Below are positions 28,900 to 37,282 of a DNA stretch of 64,000 nucleotides, piece by piece (positions within the stretch are counted from its first letter, which is position 1; each line of letters begins with the position of its first letter). The stretch is from Streptomyces sp. NBC_01306 (GTDB taxonomy: Bacteria > Actinomycetota > Actinomycetes > Streptomycetales > Streptomycetaceae). The notes under the pieces are model-generated. The model had not been told where the DNA came from. It did no database searches and saw nothing but the letters and a program-made list of their open reading frames with translations. The DNA is taken from contig NZ_JAPEPC010000001.1 in NCBI RefSeq assembly GCF_026340465.1, positions 1,615,501 through 1,679,500 of the forward strand, given 5' to 3'. The position numbers and the translations under genes are program-made.

Positions 28900-30267
28900 G
28901 TGGCCATATCGGTCTTCGACCTCTTCTCGGTCGGCATCGGCCCGTCCAGCTCCCACACGGTGGGCCCCATGCGGGCCGCCCGGATGTTCGCCGCCCGCCT
29001 GAAGAACGAGGGTCTGCTGGCCCACACCGGATCGGTCCGCGCCGAGCTCTTCGGCTCGCTGGGCGCGACGGGTCACGGACACGGCACCCCGAAGGCGGTG
29101 CTCCTCGGTCTGGAGGGCGAGTCCCCCCGCACGGTCGACGTCGAGCACGCCGACGAACGCATCGAGCAGATCCGCACCAGTGGCCGCATCAGCCTCCTCG
29201 GTGCGCATGAGATCGCCTTCGACTACGACGCGGACCTGATCCTGCACCGGCGCAAGGCGCTGCCGTACCACGCGAACGGGATGACGGTCTCCGCGTACGA
29301 CACCGAGGGCGCCCCGCTCCTGGAGAAGACGTACTACTCGGTGGGCGGCGGCTTCGTGGTGGACGAGGACGCCGTCGGCGAGGACCGCATCGTCCTCGAC
29401 GACACCGTCCTGAAGCACCCTTTCCGCACGGGCGACGAGCTGCTGCGGCTGACCCGGGAGACGGGTCTGTCCATCTCCGCGCTGATGCTGGAGAACGAGA
29501 AGGCCTGGCGCACCGAGGCGGAGATCCGCTCGGGGCTGCTGGACATCTGGGGCGTCATGCAGTCCTGCGTCGCCCGCGGCATGTCCCGCGAGGGCATCCT
29601 CCCCGGCGGCCTCAAGGTCCGCCGCCGCGCGGCCAACTCGGCCCGCCAGCTGCGCGCCGAGGGCGACCCCCTGGCGCGCGCCATGGAGTGGATCACGCTC
29701 TACGCGATGGCGGTGAACGAGGAGAACGCGGCGGGCGGCCGTGTCGTCACCGCCCCCACGAACGGCGCGGCCGGCATCATCCCCGCCGTCCTGCACTACT
29801 ACATCAACTTCATCCCCGGAGCCGACGAGGAGGGCATCGTGCGTTTCCTGCTCTCGGCGGGCGCCATCGGCATGCTCTTCAAGGAGAACGCCTCCATCTC
29901 CGGCGCCGAGGTCGGCTGCCAGGGCGAGGTCGGCTCCGCCTGCTCGATGGCGGCGGGCGCCCTGGCCGAGGTCCTGGGCGGCTCCCCCGAGCAGGTGGAG
30001 AACGCGGCGGAGATCGGCATGGAGCACAACCTCGGCCTGACCTGCGACCCGGTCGGCGGCCTTGTCCAGATCCCGTGCATCGAACGGAACGGCATGGCAG
30101 CGGTCAAGGCGGTCACGGCGGCCAAGATGGCGATGCGCGGCGACGGCAGCCACAAGGTGTCCCTCGACAAGGTCATCAAGACGATGAAGGAGACCGGCGC
30201 CGACATGTCGGTCAAGTACAAGGAGACGGCGCGGGGCGGGCTCGCGGTGAACATCATCGAGTGCTGA
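28900..30267 (+). CDS. sdaA: L-serine ammonia-lyase (iron-sulfur dependent)
   Basis: The 455-residue single-chain serine deaminase converts L-serine to pyruvate and ammonia. It shows the N-terminal [18 protein letters not shown], a central [16 protein letters not shown] and the cysteines of the 4Fe-4S cluster in [16 protein letters not shown] and GLTCDPVGG. The alpha and beta parts are fused, as is usual in actinobacteria. GTG at 28900 follows AAGGAG. In this setting glycine, via glyA and sdaA, can be drained to pyruvate. A 172-base leader with a hairpin separates it from glyA, so separate control is possible. Confidence 0.97.
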   Translation: MAISVFDLFSVGIGPSSSHTVGPMRAARMFAARLKNEGLLAHTGSVRAELFGSLGATGHGHGTPKAVLLGLEGESPRTVDVEHADERIEQIRTSGRISLLGAHEIAFDYDADLILHRRKALPYHANGMTVSAYDTEGAPLLEKTYYSVGGGFVVDEDAVGEDRIVLDDTVLKHPFRTGDELLRLTRETGLSISALMLENEKAWRTEAEIRSGLLDIWGVMQSCVARGMSREGILPGGLKVRRRAANSARQLRAEGDPLARAMEWITLYAMAVNEENAAGGRVVTAPTNGAAGIIPAVLHYYINFIPGADEEGIVRFLLSAGAIGMLFKENASISGAEVGCQGEVGSACSMAAGALAEVLGGSPEQVENAAEIGMEHNLGLTCDPVGGLVQIPCIERNGMAAVKAVTAAKMAMRGDGSHKVSLDKVIKTMKETGADMSVKYKETARGGLAVNIIEC

Positions 30268-30297
30268 GAGAGAGCCTCGGGCAAGTGGGGACCGGGC

Positions 30298-30780
30298 TCA
30301 GGCGTCGGACTCGTCCGGCGCCGCAGGTATCACCCGGAACACCCAGGTTCGGTAGGACCAGAACCTGAAGAGGGTGGCGACTCCGATGCCGATGAACTTG
30401 AATACGTTGCTCTGCAGCGGGCTGTCCCAGCCGAAGCCATAGGTCGCCAGATAGAGGATGCCGTTCTCGATCACCAGGCCGATGGCGCTGAACAGCAGGA
30501 AGAGCCCCATCTCACGGGTGCAGCCGCTCTTGTCCCGGTCACGGTAGGCGAAGTAACGCAGGCCTGCGTAATTGAAGGCGATCGAAACGACGGTGGCGAC
30601 CACACTCGCGCTCACCACCGGTATCGAGGTGGCGTGGCGCACGAGATTGAACACCAGAAGATTGACCGCCACGCCGGACACCCCGACGGCTGCGAATTTC
30701 ACGACCTCCCGCGCCTTCGGAGGTGGCGCCTTCGGAGGCGGCGATGCCACTCGTACCGCTTGCTCGCCTCTTACGGACAT
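30298..30780 (-). CDS. GtrA-family membrane protein
   Basis: The 160-residue protein has a Pro/Lys-rich cytoplasmic N-terminus and four hydrophobic helices beginning VVKFAAVGVSGVAVNLLVFNLV, with FNYAGLRYFAYRDR and a C-terminal FRFWSYRTWVFR. This is the GtrA/DPMS pattern: small membrane proteins that help flip or present lipid-linked sugars in cell-envelope glycan synthesis. ATG at 30780 has AAGGAA at 8 bases; a GTG two codons earlier is possible. It is convergent with sdaA. No glycosyltransferase is adjacent. Confidence 0.85.
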   Translation of the reverse strand: MSVRGEQAVRVASPPPKAPPPKAREVVKFAAVGVSGVAVNLLVFNLVRHATSIPVVSASVVATVVSIAFNYAGLRYFAYRDRDKSGCTREMGLFLLFSAIGLVIENGILYLATYGFGWDSPLQSNVFKFIGIGVATLFRFWSYRTWVFRVIPAAPDESDA

Positions 30781-31150
30781 CGGCACAGTTCCTTCGCTTC
30801 GCGGGAGGGCTGGGGGGCGATGTTCTGCACCCCACCGCGCTCACACGCGTGATGCGGGCGTGGAGCATGGGGCCGGTGGCGGAACCGGGCATCCGGCACC
30901 CGGGCGCTGACTGAGACAGGTGGCTGCCCGGGCCACTCGGCCGGGCTTCTGTACGGGGAGAGCCGTACGGAAGCGGCTGCATGAAGCAGCCGGCGGCGGT
31001 TGCGATGTGGTGGCGCTCCCTCGTGGGGACGCTCCCCTGTGGGGTTCTGCGCGACACCGTCCCCTCCAGACTCCCACTGGAAGTCGGCCTGTCAAGGCGA
31101 TCAAGAAACGGCGGGATCGGGGGGCTGGAAAACCATCGTGACCTGCACCC
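30781..31150. other. Intergenic region with two adjacent hairpins
   Basis: About 370 bases between the GtrA start and the RibD-like gene stop, with no credible coding sequence on either strand. It contains two close stem-loops: GTACGG (30951-30956) with CCGTAC (30963-30968), and CGGCTGC (30974-30980) with GCAGCCG (30986-30992). These may end transcription of the minus-strand RibD-like gene or form part of an unrecognised RNA. The promoter of the GtrA gene must lie in the left part. Confidence 0.45.
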
Positions 31151-31780
31151 TCACTCCTGGTCGTCCAGCTGGAACGATCCGTACTCGGGCTTCCCCGCCC
31201 GCTCGTAGGCGCAGTACTGCACGCCGACGCTGGTCACGCGGGATTCCGTGAGCGTCCAGGCGGCAGGAGCGGCGCCCTCGGCGAAGAGCCGCTTGCCGGT
31301 ACCGATGATCACGGGATTGACGAGCAGCCGGCACTCGTCGACGAGGTCGTGCAGTTGCAGGGTGCGGATGAGGTCGCTGCTGCCCTGCGTCATGATCACG
31401 CCGTCGAGCCGCTCCTTCAGCTCGGCGACGGACTCCTCGGCTTCGCCCTTCAGGAGATGGGAGTTGTGCCACTCCAGGCTGCTCCGGGTACGCGAGGCGA
31501 CGTACTTGGGCATGGCGTTGAGTTTCACGGCGATCGAGTCGTTCTCATCGGTGACGCGAGGCCAGTGGGCGGCGAAGATGTCATAGGTCTTCCGGCCGAG
31601 CAGGAGGTGGTCGGCGGTCTGCTCGAAGATTCCCGTCATGAGGCCCATGAAGTCGTGGTCGACGTACGGGACTTGCCAGCCGCCGTACTCGAAGCCTTCG
31701 TCGACGTCCTCGCCCGGGCCGCCCGGGGCCTGCATGACGCCGTCCAGAGTGACGAACGCGGTGACGATCAGCTTGCCCAT
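31151..31780 (-). CDS. Dihydrofolate reductase/RibD C-terminal domain family protein
   Basis: The 209-residue protein has the RibD_C/DHFR-like fold: KLIVTAFVTLDGVMQAPGGPGED at the N-terminus, HLLLGRKTYDIFAAHWP, NAMPKYVASRT and MTQGSSDLIRTLQLHDLVDECRLLVNPVIIGTGKRLF. These are small NADPH-binding reductases of unknown substrate, widespread in Streptomyces. The ATG at 31780 follows GAAGGCAGGA; the frame extends upstream without recognisable sequence. No riboflavin genes are nearby. Confidence 0.88.
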   Translation of the reverse strand: MGKLIVTAFVTLDGVMQAPGGPGEDVDEGFEYGGWQVPYVDHDFMGLMTGIFEQTADHLLLGRKTYDIFAAHWPRVTDENDSIAVKLNAMPKYVASRTRSSLEWHNSHLLKGEAEESVAELKERLDGVIMTQGSSDLIRTLQLHDLVDECRLLVNPVIIGTGKRLFAEGAAPAAWTLTESRVTSVGVQYCAYERAGKPEYGSFQLDDQE

Positions 31781-32021
31781 GATCCTGCCTTCCGAGCGTG
31801 AGCGGTACGGAAACTGCCTGCACCAGGGTTGACTCCCGGGCCGTCGAGAACTCATCGCCCACTGCCCGGCCGCCCGTGACACCATGCCGGTCCGCGCAGG
31901 TCCCGGTGGAGAAGGAGCCAGCGATGGCCAGGACGTCAGGTCGGTGCACGGCCGCCGGAATCGGTGTACGCGAAGGGGCCGCCGTCGTCACCGCCTCGCC
32001 TCCGTGCCCGTACGGGCGGGG

Positions 32022-32618
32022 TCAGCCCGACGGGTCCGGGGAGGGCGGGGCCAGCTTGCGGGCCGTCTCCACCACGTAGGCCCGCAGTGCGTCGGCATCC
32101 GGCGAGCCCTCTCCCGCGCCCAGGACCAGGCGGGCCATCTGCGGGAACGCCAGCGGCCAGACCGCCACCCCGATAAGGGCGAGGAACGTGGCAGCGGCGT
32201 CCCCCACCAGCCGCCCGCCCGTGGACTCCGCCAGCGCTGCGGCCTTCCGTGCGTACTGCTCGGTGCGCACCTCGTCGTCGGGCAGCTCCCGGTCGCCGTA
32301 GTACAGGGCCTCCCACATCATCATCCGGGTCAGCTCGGGGTTGCTGCGGTGGAAGTCGTACACCCGTCCCGCGTACTCGCCCGGGTCGCCGTCCGGCAGT
32401 CCGACCCGTACCGCGTGGTCGACCACGGACTCCGCGACGACCGCCGCGAACAGCTTCTCCTTGCTGCCGAAGTACCCGTAGATCCGCTCCTTGTTGGCCC
32501 CTGCCCGAGCGGCGATGCGGTCGACGCGGGCGCCGCCCATGCCGTGTTCGGCGAACTCCGTGCGCGCGGCCGCCAGCAGGCGGGCGCGGGTCCCCTCGGT
32601 GCGGGTGTTTGTCGTCAT
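32022..32618 (-). CDS. TetR-family regulator divergent from a ketosynthase
   Basis: The 198-residue regulator has a clear N-terminal HTH (TRARLLAAARTEFAEHG then RVDRIAARAGANKERIYGYFGSKEKLFAAV, about residues 9-57) and a C-terminal domain of the TetR_C type with a Met-rich segment (TRMMMWEALYYGDREL). The ATG at 32618 begins MTTNTRTEG. A palindrome lies between its start and that of the divergent ketosynthase gene, so it probably represses both. The ligand is unknown. Confidence 0.9.
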   Translation of the reverse strand: MTTNTRTEGTRARLLAAARTEFAEHGMGGARVDRIAARAGANKERIYGYFGSKEKLFAAVVAESVVDHAVRVGLPDGDPGEYAGRVYDFHRSNPELTRMMMWEALYYGDRELPDDEVRTEQYARKAAALAESTGGRLVGDAAATFLALIGVAVWPLAFPQMARLVLGAGEGSPDADALRAYVVETARKLAPPSPDPSG

Positions 32619-32638
32619 GGAGAGATCATACGAAAGTT

Positions 32639-32660
32639 GCCAACCAACTGGATGGTTGGC
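32639..32660. promoter_or_regulatory. Palindromic TetR operator between regulator and ketosynthase
   Basis: GCCAACCA (32639-32646) and TGGTTGGC (32653-32660) form a perfect inverted repeat with a 6-base centre (ACTGGA). It sits 20 bases before the TetR start and 13 bases before the ketosynthase start, where a bound repressor would block both promoters. Confidence 0.75.
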
Positions 32661-32673
32661 TACGGTCCCCCGC

Positions 32674-33897
32674 ATGGCGACAAGAACGGATGTCTGGGTC
32701 ACCGGCCTGGGGGCCACCACGCCGCTCGGCGGCGATGTCCCGCGTACCTGGGCCGCGATGACAGCGGGCGAGAACGGAATCAGCAGCCTGGACGGTGAGA
32801 GCTGGGCGCGGCAGTTGCCGGTGCGGATCGGGGCCCGGATGCGCCAGGACCCGGCGGAGTCACTGAAGCGCACCGAAGCCCGCCGGCTCGACCGGTGCGA
32901 ACAGGCCGCACTCGTCTGCGCCCGCGAGGCCTGGAGGGACGCCGGCGCACCCGAAGTCGACCCGGAGCGCCTCGCGGTCGTGATCGGTACGGGTACCGGC
33001 GGCCTGCTCTCCCTGCTCGGGCAGAACCGCGTGCTGGAGGAGTCGGGCCCCAGGAAGGTCTCGCCGCACACCGTCCCCATGCTCATGGCGAACGGCCCGG
33101 CCGCCTGGGTCTCCATCGACCTGGGAGCCCAGGGCGGAGCGCACACCCCGGTGAGTGCCTGCGCGTCCGGCGCGGAGGCCATCGCGTACGGCCTCGATCT
33201 CATCCGGGCGGGGCGGGCCGACATCGTGGTGGCAGGCGGCTCCGAGGCGAGCCTGCATCCGCTGCCGCTGACCGCCTTCGCGCAGATGATGGCGCTGTCG
33301 ACGGCCAACGACGATCCTGACGGCGCCTCACGCCCCTTCGACGCCGTGCGGGGCGGCTTCGTACTCGGTGAGGGCGCAGCCGTCCTGATCCTGGAGAGCG
33401 CCGAGCACGCCCGCGCCCGCGCCGCGCGGGCGCACGGAGCGGTGGCCGGGGCGGGCACGACGTCCAGCGCGCAGCACATCACCGCGTCCGACCCCGACGG
33501 CCAGGCCAGGGCGATCCGCAAGGCATTGCGGGACGCGGAGCTCACCCCCGCGGACATCGGGCACGTCCACGCGCACGCCACCTCCACCCCGCAGGGAGAT
33601 CTCGCGGAGGCGGAGGCGGTCGCGGCGGCTGTCGGCACCCATCCGGTGGTCACGGCCACCAAGTCCATGACCGGTCATCTGCTGGGCGCCTCGGGCGCGT
33701 TGGGTGCGATGGCGGCGATCCTGGCCCTGCGGGACGGGACCGTTCCCCCGACCCGCAATCTGACCCGGCTCGACGAACGGGTACCGCTGGATGTCGTCAC
33801 CGACAGTGCCCGCAAAGGGCGTTGGGACGCCGCCCTGGCCAACTCGTTCGGATTCGGCGGCCACAACGTATCCCTGGTTCTCACATCGCCCAGGTGA
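32674..33897 (+). CDS. Beta-ketoacyl-ACP synthase II-like enzyme (FabF/KAS family)
   Basis: The 407-residue thiolase-fold enzyme carries the nucleophilic cysteine in VSACASGAEA (C163), the first histidine in HAHATSTPQGD (H301) and the lysine/histidine in KSMTGHLLG (K330, H335), a complete Cys-His-His set. The middle motif differs from the usual NAHGTSTP. It condenses an acyl chain with malonyl-ACP. There is no adjacent ACP or ketoreductase, and the gene has its own TetR regulator, so it is an accessory or lipid-adjusting KAS rather than the main fatty-acid cluster enzyme. The start ATG at 32674 follows the operator. Confidence 0.92.
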   Translation: MATRTDVWVTGLGATTPLGGDVPRTWAAMTAGENGISSLDGESWARQLPVRIGARMRQDPAESLKRTEARRLDRCEQAALVCAREAWRDAGAPEVDPERLAVVIGTGTGGLLSLLGQNRVLEESGPRKVSPHTVPMLMANGPAAWVSIDLGAQGGAHTPVSACASGAEAIAYGLDLIRAGRADIVVAGGSEASLHPLPLTAFAQMMALSTANDDPDGASRPFDAVRGGFVLGEGAAVLILESAEHARARAARAHGAVAGAGTTSSAQHITASDPDGQARAIRKALRDAELTPADIGHVHAHATSTPQGDLAEAEAVAAAVGTHPVVTATKSMTGHLLGASGALGAMAAILALRDGTVPPTRNLTRLDERVPLDVVTDSARKGRWDAALANSFGFGGHNVSLVLTSPR

Positions 33898-33978
33898 GCG
33901 AATGCAGTCGAGCCCTCCGGAATGGGTAAGTGGAATATGGAATACCTGAGTTCCACGACACACCGGGAGGCGGTGCCC

Positions 33979-34536
33979 GTGCTGCACGGCATCGATGTCA
34001 GTACGTACCAGTCGTCGTTCGACACCGACGGTCTGGCCTTTGTGTTCATCAAGGCCTCCGAGGGCCACACCTATGTCAATCCACGGCTGACCACACAGAC
34101 CAAACTGGCGCGGGACGGCGGGTGCGTCGTCGGCTTCTACCATTTCCTGTGGCCCGGCAACATCCAGACGCAGGCCGAGTACTTCGTCAGCAAGGCCCCC
34201 GAGAAGGGGGGCGACCTGCTCGCTGTGGACTGGGAGACCACCGGCGACGGAACCCGGGCCAGCAACGCCGAGAAGGACAGCTTCATCCGCGCGGTGAAGA
34301 AACTGCGGCCGCACAACCGGGTGCTGCTGTACACGAACCGCGACTACTGGCTGCACCACGACACCACGTCGTACGCCGGGGACGGGCTGTGGATCGCGGA
34401 CTACACCACGGCGGGCAAGCCCAGGATCAAGGCGACCTGGACCTTCCACCAGTACAGCGACAGCCCGCTCGACAAGGACGTGGCCCACTCGCGCTTCGCG
34501 AGCAAGAGCGCGCTGAAGGAGTGGGCCACGCCGTAG
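33979..34536 (+). CDS. GH25-family lysozyme-like muramidase
   Basis: About 185 residues of a GH25 catalytic domain: GIDVSTYQSSFDTDGLAFVF at the start with the first acidic residue, GGCVVGFYHFLWPG, and the catalytic DWE in LLAVDWETT; WIADYTTAG and WTFHQYSDS are typical. GH25 enzymes cleave beta-1,4 bonds in peptidoglycan. I see no signal peptide, so its export route is unclear. The GTG at 33979 has a perfect GGGAGG 8 bases upstream; an in-frame ATG at 33922 (MGKWNMEYLSS) would add 19 residues that look unrelated. Confidence 0.88.
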   Translation: MLHGIDVSTYQSSFDTDGLAFVFIKASEGHTYVNPRLTTQTKLARDGGCVVGFYHFLWPGNIQTQAEYFVSKAPEKGGDLLAVDWETTGDGTRASNAEKDSFIRAVKKLRPHNRVLLYTNRDYWLHHDTTSYAGDGLWIADYTTAGKPRIKATWTFHQYSDSPLDKDVAHSRFASKSALKEWATP

Positions 34537-34597
34537 GGATCGGCTGCACCGCAAGAAGCCGCAGGAATCCGCCGGGACCAGCAGGGGCCGGCAGGGG

Positions 34598-35257
34598 TCA
34601 GGCCCGGAAGGCGGCGGGGCGCTCGCGCGGTGCGTCGGCGAGCGCCTTGGCGATCCCGTCGGCGTCGGCCGAGAGTCCGTAGACAGGGGTGTCCGGCTGC
34701 TGGCGCCAGGAGTCGTCGATGCCGCCCGCGTCGACGGTGTCGAAACCGATCTCGTCGATCAGCTCGCGCACGACCCGCTTGGCGGCCTCGTCGTCCCCGG
34801 CGACCGGCAGGGCGAACCGGCCGGAAGCCCCCTGGGGCCGGGCCGCGTCGATGATGTTGTGCGCGTAGATGCCGTTGAACGCCTTGATGACCGGGTGGCC
34901 GATCTGCTGCTCGGTCCAGCGGCTCTCCGGGAGCCCGTCCTCGATGGCGTCGATCCGGCCGTCCCGCTCCCGCGGGTAGTAGTTGCCGGTGTCGATCACG
35001 GCCACGCCAGGAGCGGCGCCGTCGAGCAGACCGGACGGCAGATCCGGTACGGCCTTCAACGGGATGGTGACCACGACGACCTCGGCACCGTGCGCCGCCT
35101 CTGCCACCGGGACAGGGGTGGCGCCCGTCTCCTCGGCGAGATCGCCCAGGGTGTGCGGGCCGCGCGAGTTGGCCACGGACACGTCGTGCCCGAGCGCCGT
35201 GAGCCGCCGGGTGAGATTGCCGCCGATGTTTCCGGCGCCGATGATGCCGATCTTCAT
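34598..35257 (-). CDS. NADPH-dependent F420 reductase-like oxidoreductase
   Basis: The 219-residue Rossmann protein starts MKIGIIGAGNIGGNLTRRL, a dinucleotide-binding GxGxxG turn, then VANSRGP, which could contact the NADP phosphate. It continues with VVVTIPLKAVPDLP and a conserved IKAFNGIYAHN. This is the NADP/F420 oxidoreductase family; several Streptomyces members may use other substrates. The upstream frame beyond 35257 is low complexity. It is convergent with the lysozyme gene. Confidence 0.85.
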   Translation of the reverse strand: MKIGIIGAGNIGGNLTRRLTALGHDVSVANSRGPHTLGDLAEETGATPVPVAEAAHGAEVVVVTIPLKAVPDLPSGLLDGAAPGVAVIDTGNYYPRERDGRIDAIEDGLPESRWTEQQIGHPVIKAFNGIYAHNIIDAARPQGASGRFALPVAGDDEAAKRVVRELIDEIGFDTVDAGGIDDSWRQQPDTPVYGLSADADGIAKALADAPRERPAAFRA

Positions 35258-35538
35258 GATGTGCCCTCCGCTACAGGTGTTCCGGGTGCGGTGCTGTGGG
35301 TCGTACGGTGCTGTGGTGGTCCGGTGCCGTGGTCGTACGGTGCTGCGGTCGCCAGGTGCTGTGTCGTCAACTCGGTGTCGTGCCCTGTGCTGTCGCCCGG
35401 TGCGCTGCTCCGCGCTGTCGCATCGGTGGCCAACCTCCGCGCCGTCCGGGCTATTCCGGCGCACTCTCCCGTTCACCCGGACGCCGCGCCCGGACGACCG
35501 CCTTCCCCGCCTTCAAGTGGTGAAGGCGGAAAAGAATA
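35258..35538. repeat. Intergenic repetitive tract with GTCGTACGGTGCTG copies
   Basis: This stretch before the glucanase promoter contains degenerate repeats of the form GTCGTACGGTGCTGYGG (near 35299, 35333 and variants), mixed with GGTGCTGTG. No coding sequence is credible on either strand. The unit is irregular, so it looks like simple-sequence expansion rather than a functional array. Confidence 0.5.
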
Positions 35539-35552
35539 TGAGAGCGCTCTCA
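35539..35552. promoter_or_regulatory. LacI/CebR-type palindromic operator upstream of the glucanase gene
   Basis: TGAGAGCGCTCTCA is a perfect 14-base palindrome centred on GAGCGCTC. It differs by two symmetric bases from the CebR cellobiose operator as I recall it (TGGGAGCGCTCCCA). It lies 10 bases before a possible -35 box (TTGACC, 35563-35568) and 120 bases before the glucanase start, so sugar-regulated control is likely. Confidence 0.7.
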
Positions 35553-35671
35553 GCCATAGGTATTGACCTGTCCCCCGAGCCTCGCAACAGTAAGTGCCGT
35601 GCGGGAGGCCACCCCCCACAGCACGTCCGCCTCCCGCGCGCTCCGCCCCCCACAGACCACAGGAGACTTGC

Positions 35672-36892
35672 GTGATATCCCGCAGACTGTTCCTGACCGG
35701 CGCCGCGGCGACCGCCACTGCTCTCACCTACCCCGCCTGGGGAAGCGCGCTCAGTCCACGCGCCTCGGCCTCCGCCGCCACCTGCGAACTGGCCCTGGAG
35801 AACAAGTCGTTGCCCGGCAACGTCAACGCCTATGTCACCGGCCACGAGCAGGGCACCGACCAGTGGGTCCTGCTGCGCGCCGACGGCAGCGTGTACCACC
35901 CGCAGTCACCGTCGGCCCCGCAGACACCGCTGCCGGTCGACTGCGCCATCCCGCTGAAGGCCGCAGGCGCGGGTCCGGTCACCTTGACGCTCCCTCAGAT
36001 GTACGGCGCCCGCGTTTACTTCGTACGCGACGACACACTCGACTTCTTCCTCAACCCGGGCCCCGCCCTGGTCGAGCCGGCCTTCGCCACCGCCGCGGAC
36101 CCGAACTACGGCCGCACCTGGTCGTTCTGCGAGTTCACCTTCAACCCGGACCAGCTGTACGCCAACATCTCCTACGTCGACCTGGTGACCGCGGTCCCCA
36201 TCGGGCTCTCGCTCACGGGCGACAGCGACCACACCGTCGCCCCGCTGCCGGACGGCGCGGTCGACAAGATCGCCGCGGATCTCACCACCCAGGCGGGCAA
36301 GGACGGCCAGCCCTGGGACAAGCTGATCATCCGTGGCTCGGACGGCAAGGTGCTACGGGTGATCTCGCCGCAGAACCTGATGGCGTCCGCCTCCCCCGGC
36401 GCGATGCCGTTCGGCGATCTGTGGACCGGCTATGTGGACCAGGTCTGGGAGAAGTACAGCTCCACCGACCTCACCATCGACCTGCAGGGCGGCAAGGGCA
36501 GCCTGAAGGGCCGGGTGAGCGGCGACACCCTCACCTTCGACGGCGGCCACACCTTCACCAAGCCCGACTCGAAGTCCATCTTCACCTGCAACGACGGCCC
36601 CTTCGCCAACAATCCGGGTGACCCGGACGACAAGAAGGCGCTGCTCGCCAGGATCGCGGCCGGGTTCAACCGGTCGATCATGCTCACCCACCCCAGCCAG
36701 CCGAACGGCACCACGGCTGCCGACTACTACCAGGGCGACGTCACCAACCACTGGGCGCGGGTACTTCACGCCAACTCGCCGATCGGGTACGCCTTTCCGT
36801 ACGACGATGTGGTCCCCGACGGCCAGCCCGATGTCTCGGGCGCCGCGAACGACGGCAATCCGGTCCGGTTCACGGTGTCCGTCGGGTCCTGA
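35672..36892 (+). CDS. Secreted GH64 beta-1,3-glucanase (thaumatin-like fold)
   Basis: The 406-residue protein starts with a twin-arginine signal (ISRRLFLTGAAATATALTYP, probable cut after SASAA near residue 32). The GH64 domain follows, with PQMYGARVYFVRDD, FCEFTFNPDQLYANISYVDLV and the acidic catalytic region around it. It is an endo-beta-1,3-glucanase type that attacks fungal cell wall or laminarin; there is no extra carbohydrate-binding module. GTG at 35672 follows AGGAGA. The palindrome at 35539 suggests control by a LacI-type sugar regulator. Confidence 0.88.
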   Translation: MISRRLFLTGAAATATALTYPAWGSALSPRASASAATCELALENKSLPGNVNAYVTGHEQGTDQWVLLRADGSVYHPQSPSAPQTPLPVDCAIPLKAAGAGPVTLTLPQMYGARVYFVRDDTLDFFLNPGPALVEPAFATAADPNYGRTWSFCEFTFNPDQLYANISYVDLVTAVPIGLSLTGDSDHTVAPLPDGAVDKIAADLTTQAGKDGQPWDKLIIRGSDGKVLRVISPQNLMASASPGAMPFGDLWTGYVDQVWEKYSSTDLTIDLQGGKGSLKGRVSGDTLTFDGGHTFTKPDSKSIFTCNDGPFANNPGDPDDKKALLARIAAGFNRSIMLTHPSQPNGTTAADYYQGDVTNHWARVLHANSPIGYAFPYDDVVPDGQPDVSGAANDGNPVRFTVSVGS

Positions 36893-36950
36893 CGCAGGAC
36901 ACAGCACGCCGGTCCCGCGTACGAGCAGCACGCCGGTCCCCCGTACGACG

Positions 36951-36986
36951 CGACAGCCCCCCGGCACCGGTGCCGGGGGGCTGTCG
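36951..36986. terminator. Perfect 36-base palindrome between convergent genes
   Basis: Bases 36951-36968 are exactly complementary to 36969-36986, giving an 18-base-pair arm pair with no unpaired centre base. The core reads GCCCCCCGGCACC and its complement. Placed between the glucanase and EF-hand genes, it is the obvious bidirectional transcription terminator. Confidence 0.85.
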
Positions 36987-37005
36987 CGCTGCTTGTCCGT
37001 ACGCG

Positions 37006-37218
37006 CTACTTGTTCAGCGACGCCCAGAACTCCTCGAAGGAGAGCCTGCCGTCACCGTTGGCGTCCTTGGACCTGATGATGGACTGAGCCACGGTCTCGG
37101 TCACATGGAAGTCACCGAGCTGCGCCATGACGCTCTTGTACTCGCTCGCCGTGATCCGGCCGTCGCCGTCCACGTCGAGACGCTCGAACGCCTTGCGGGC
37201 CTCTTCTTTGTCCGCCAC
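37006..37218 (-). CDS. EF-hand calcium-binding protein
   Basis: This 70-residue cytoplasmic calmodulin-like protein has two canonical loops: DVDGDGRITASE and DANGDGRLSFEE, each with D at positions 1, 3, 5 and E at 12, plus flanking helices. Streptomyces have several such calerythrin-like proteins that may buffer or sense calcium during development. GTG at 37218 (VADKEEARK) is preferred because AAGGGG sits 8 bases before it; the upstream start adds three residues. Confidence 0.88.
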   Translation of the reverse strand: MADKEEARKAFERLDVDGDGRITASEYKSVMAQLGDFHVTETVAQSIIRSKDANGDGRLSFEEFWASLNK

Positions 37219-37282
37219 TGGGTCCACCCCTTCTTGGTACGTGCCTGACGGTAGTCAGATTAACCGGCGGGGCGGGACCGCA

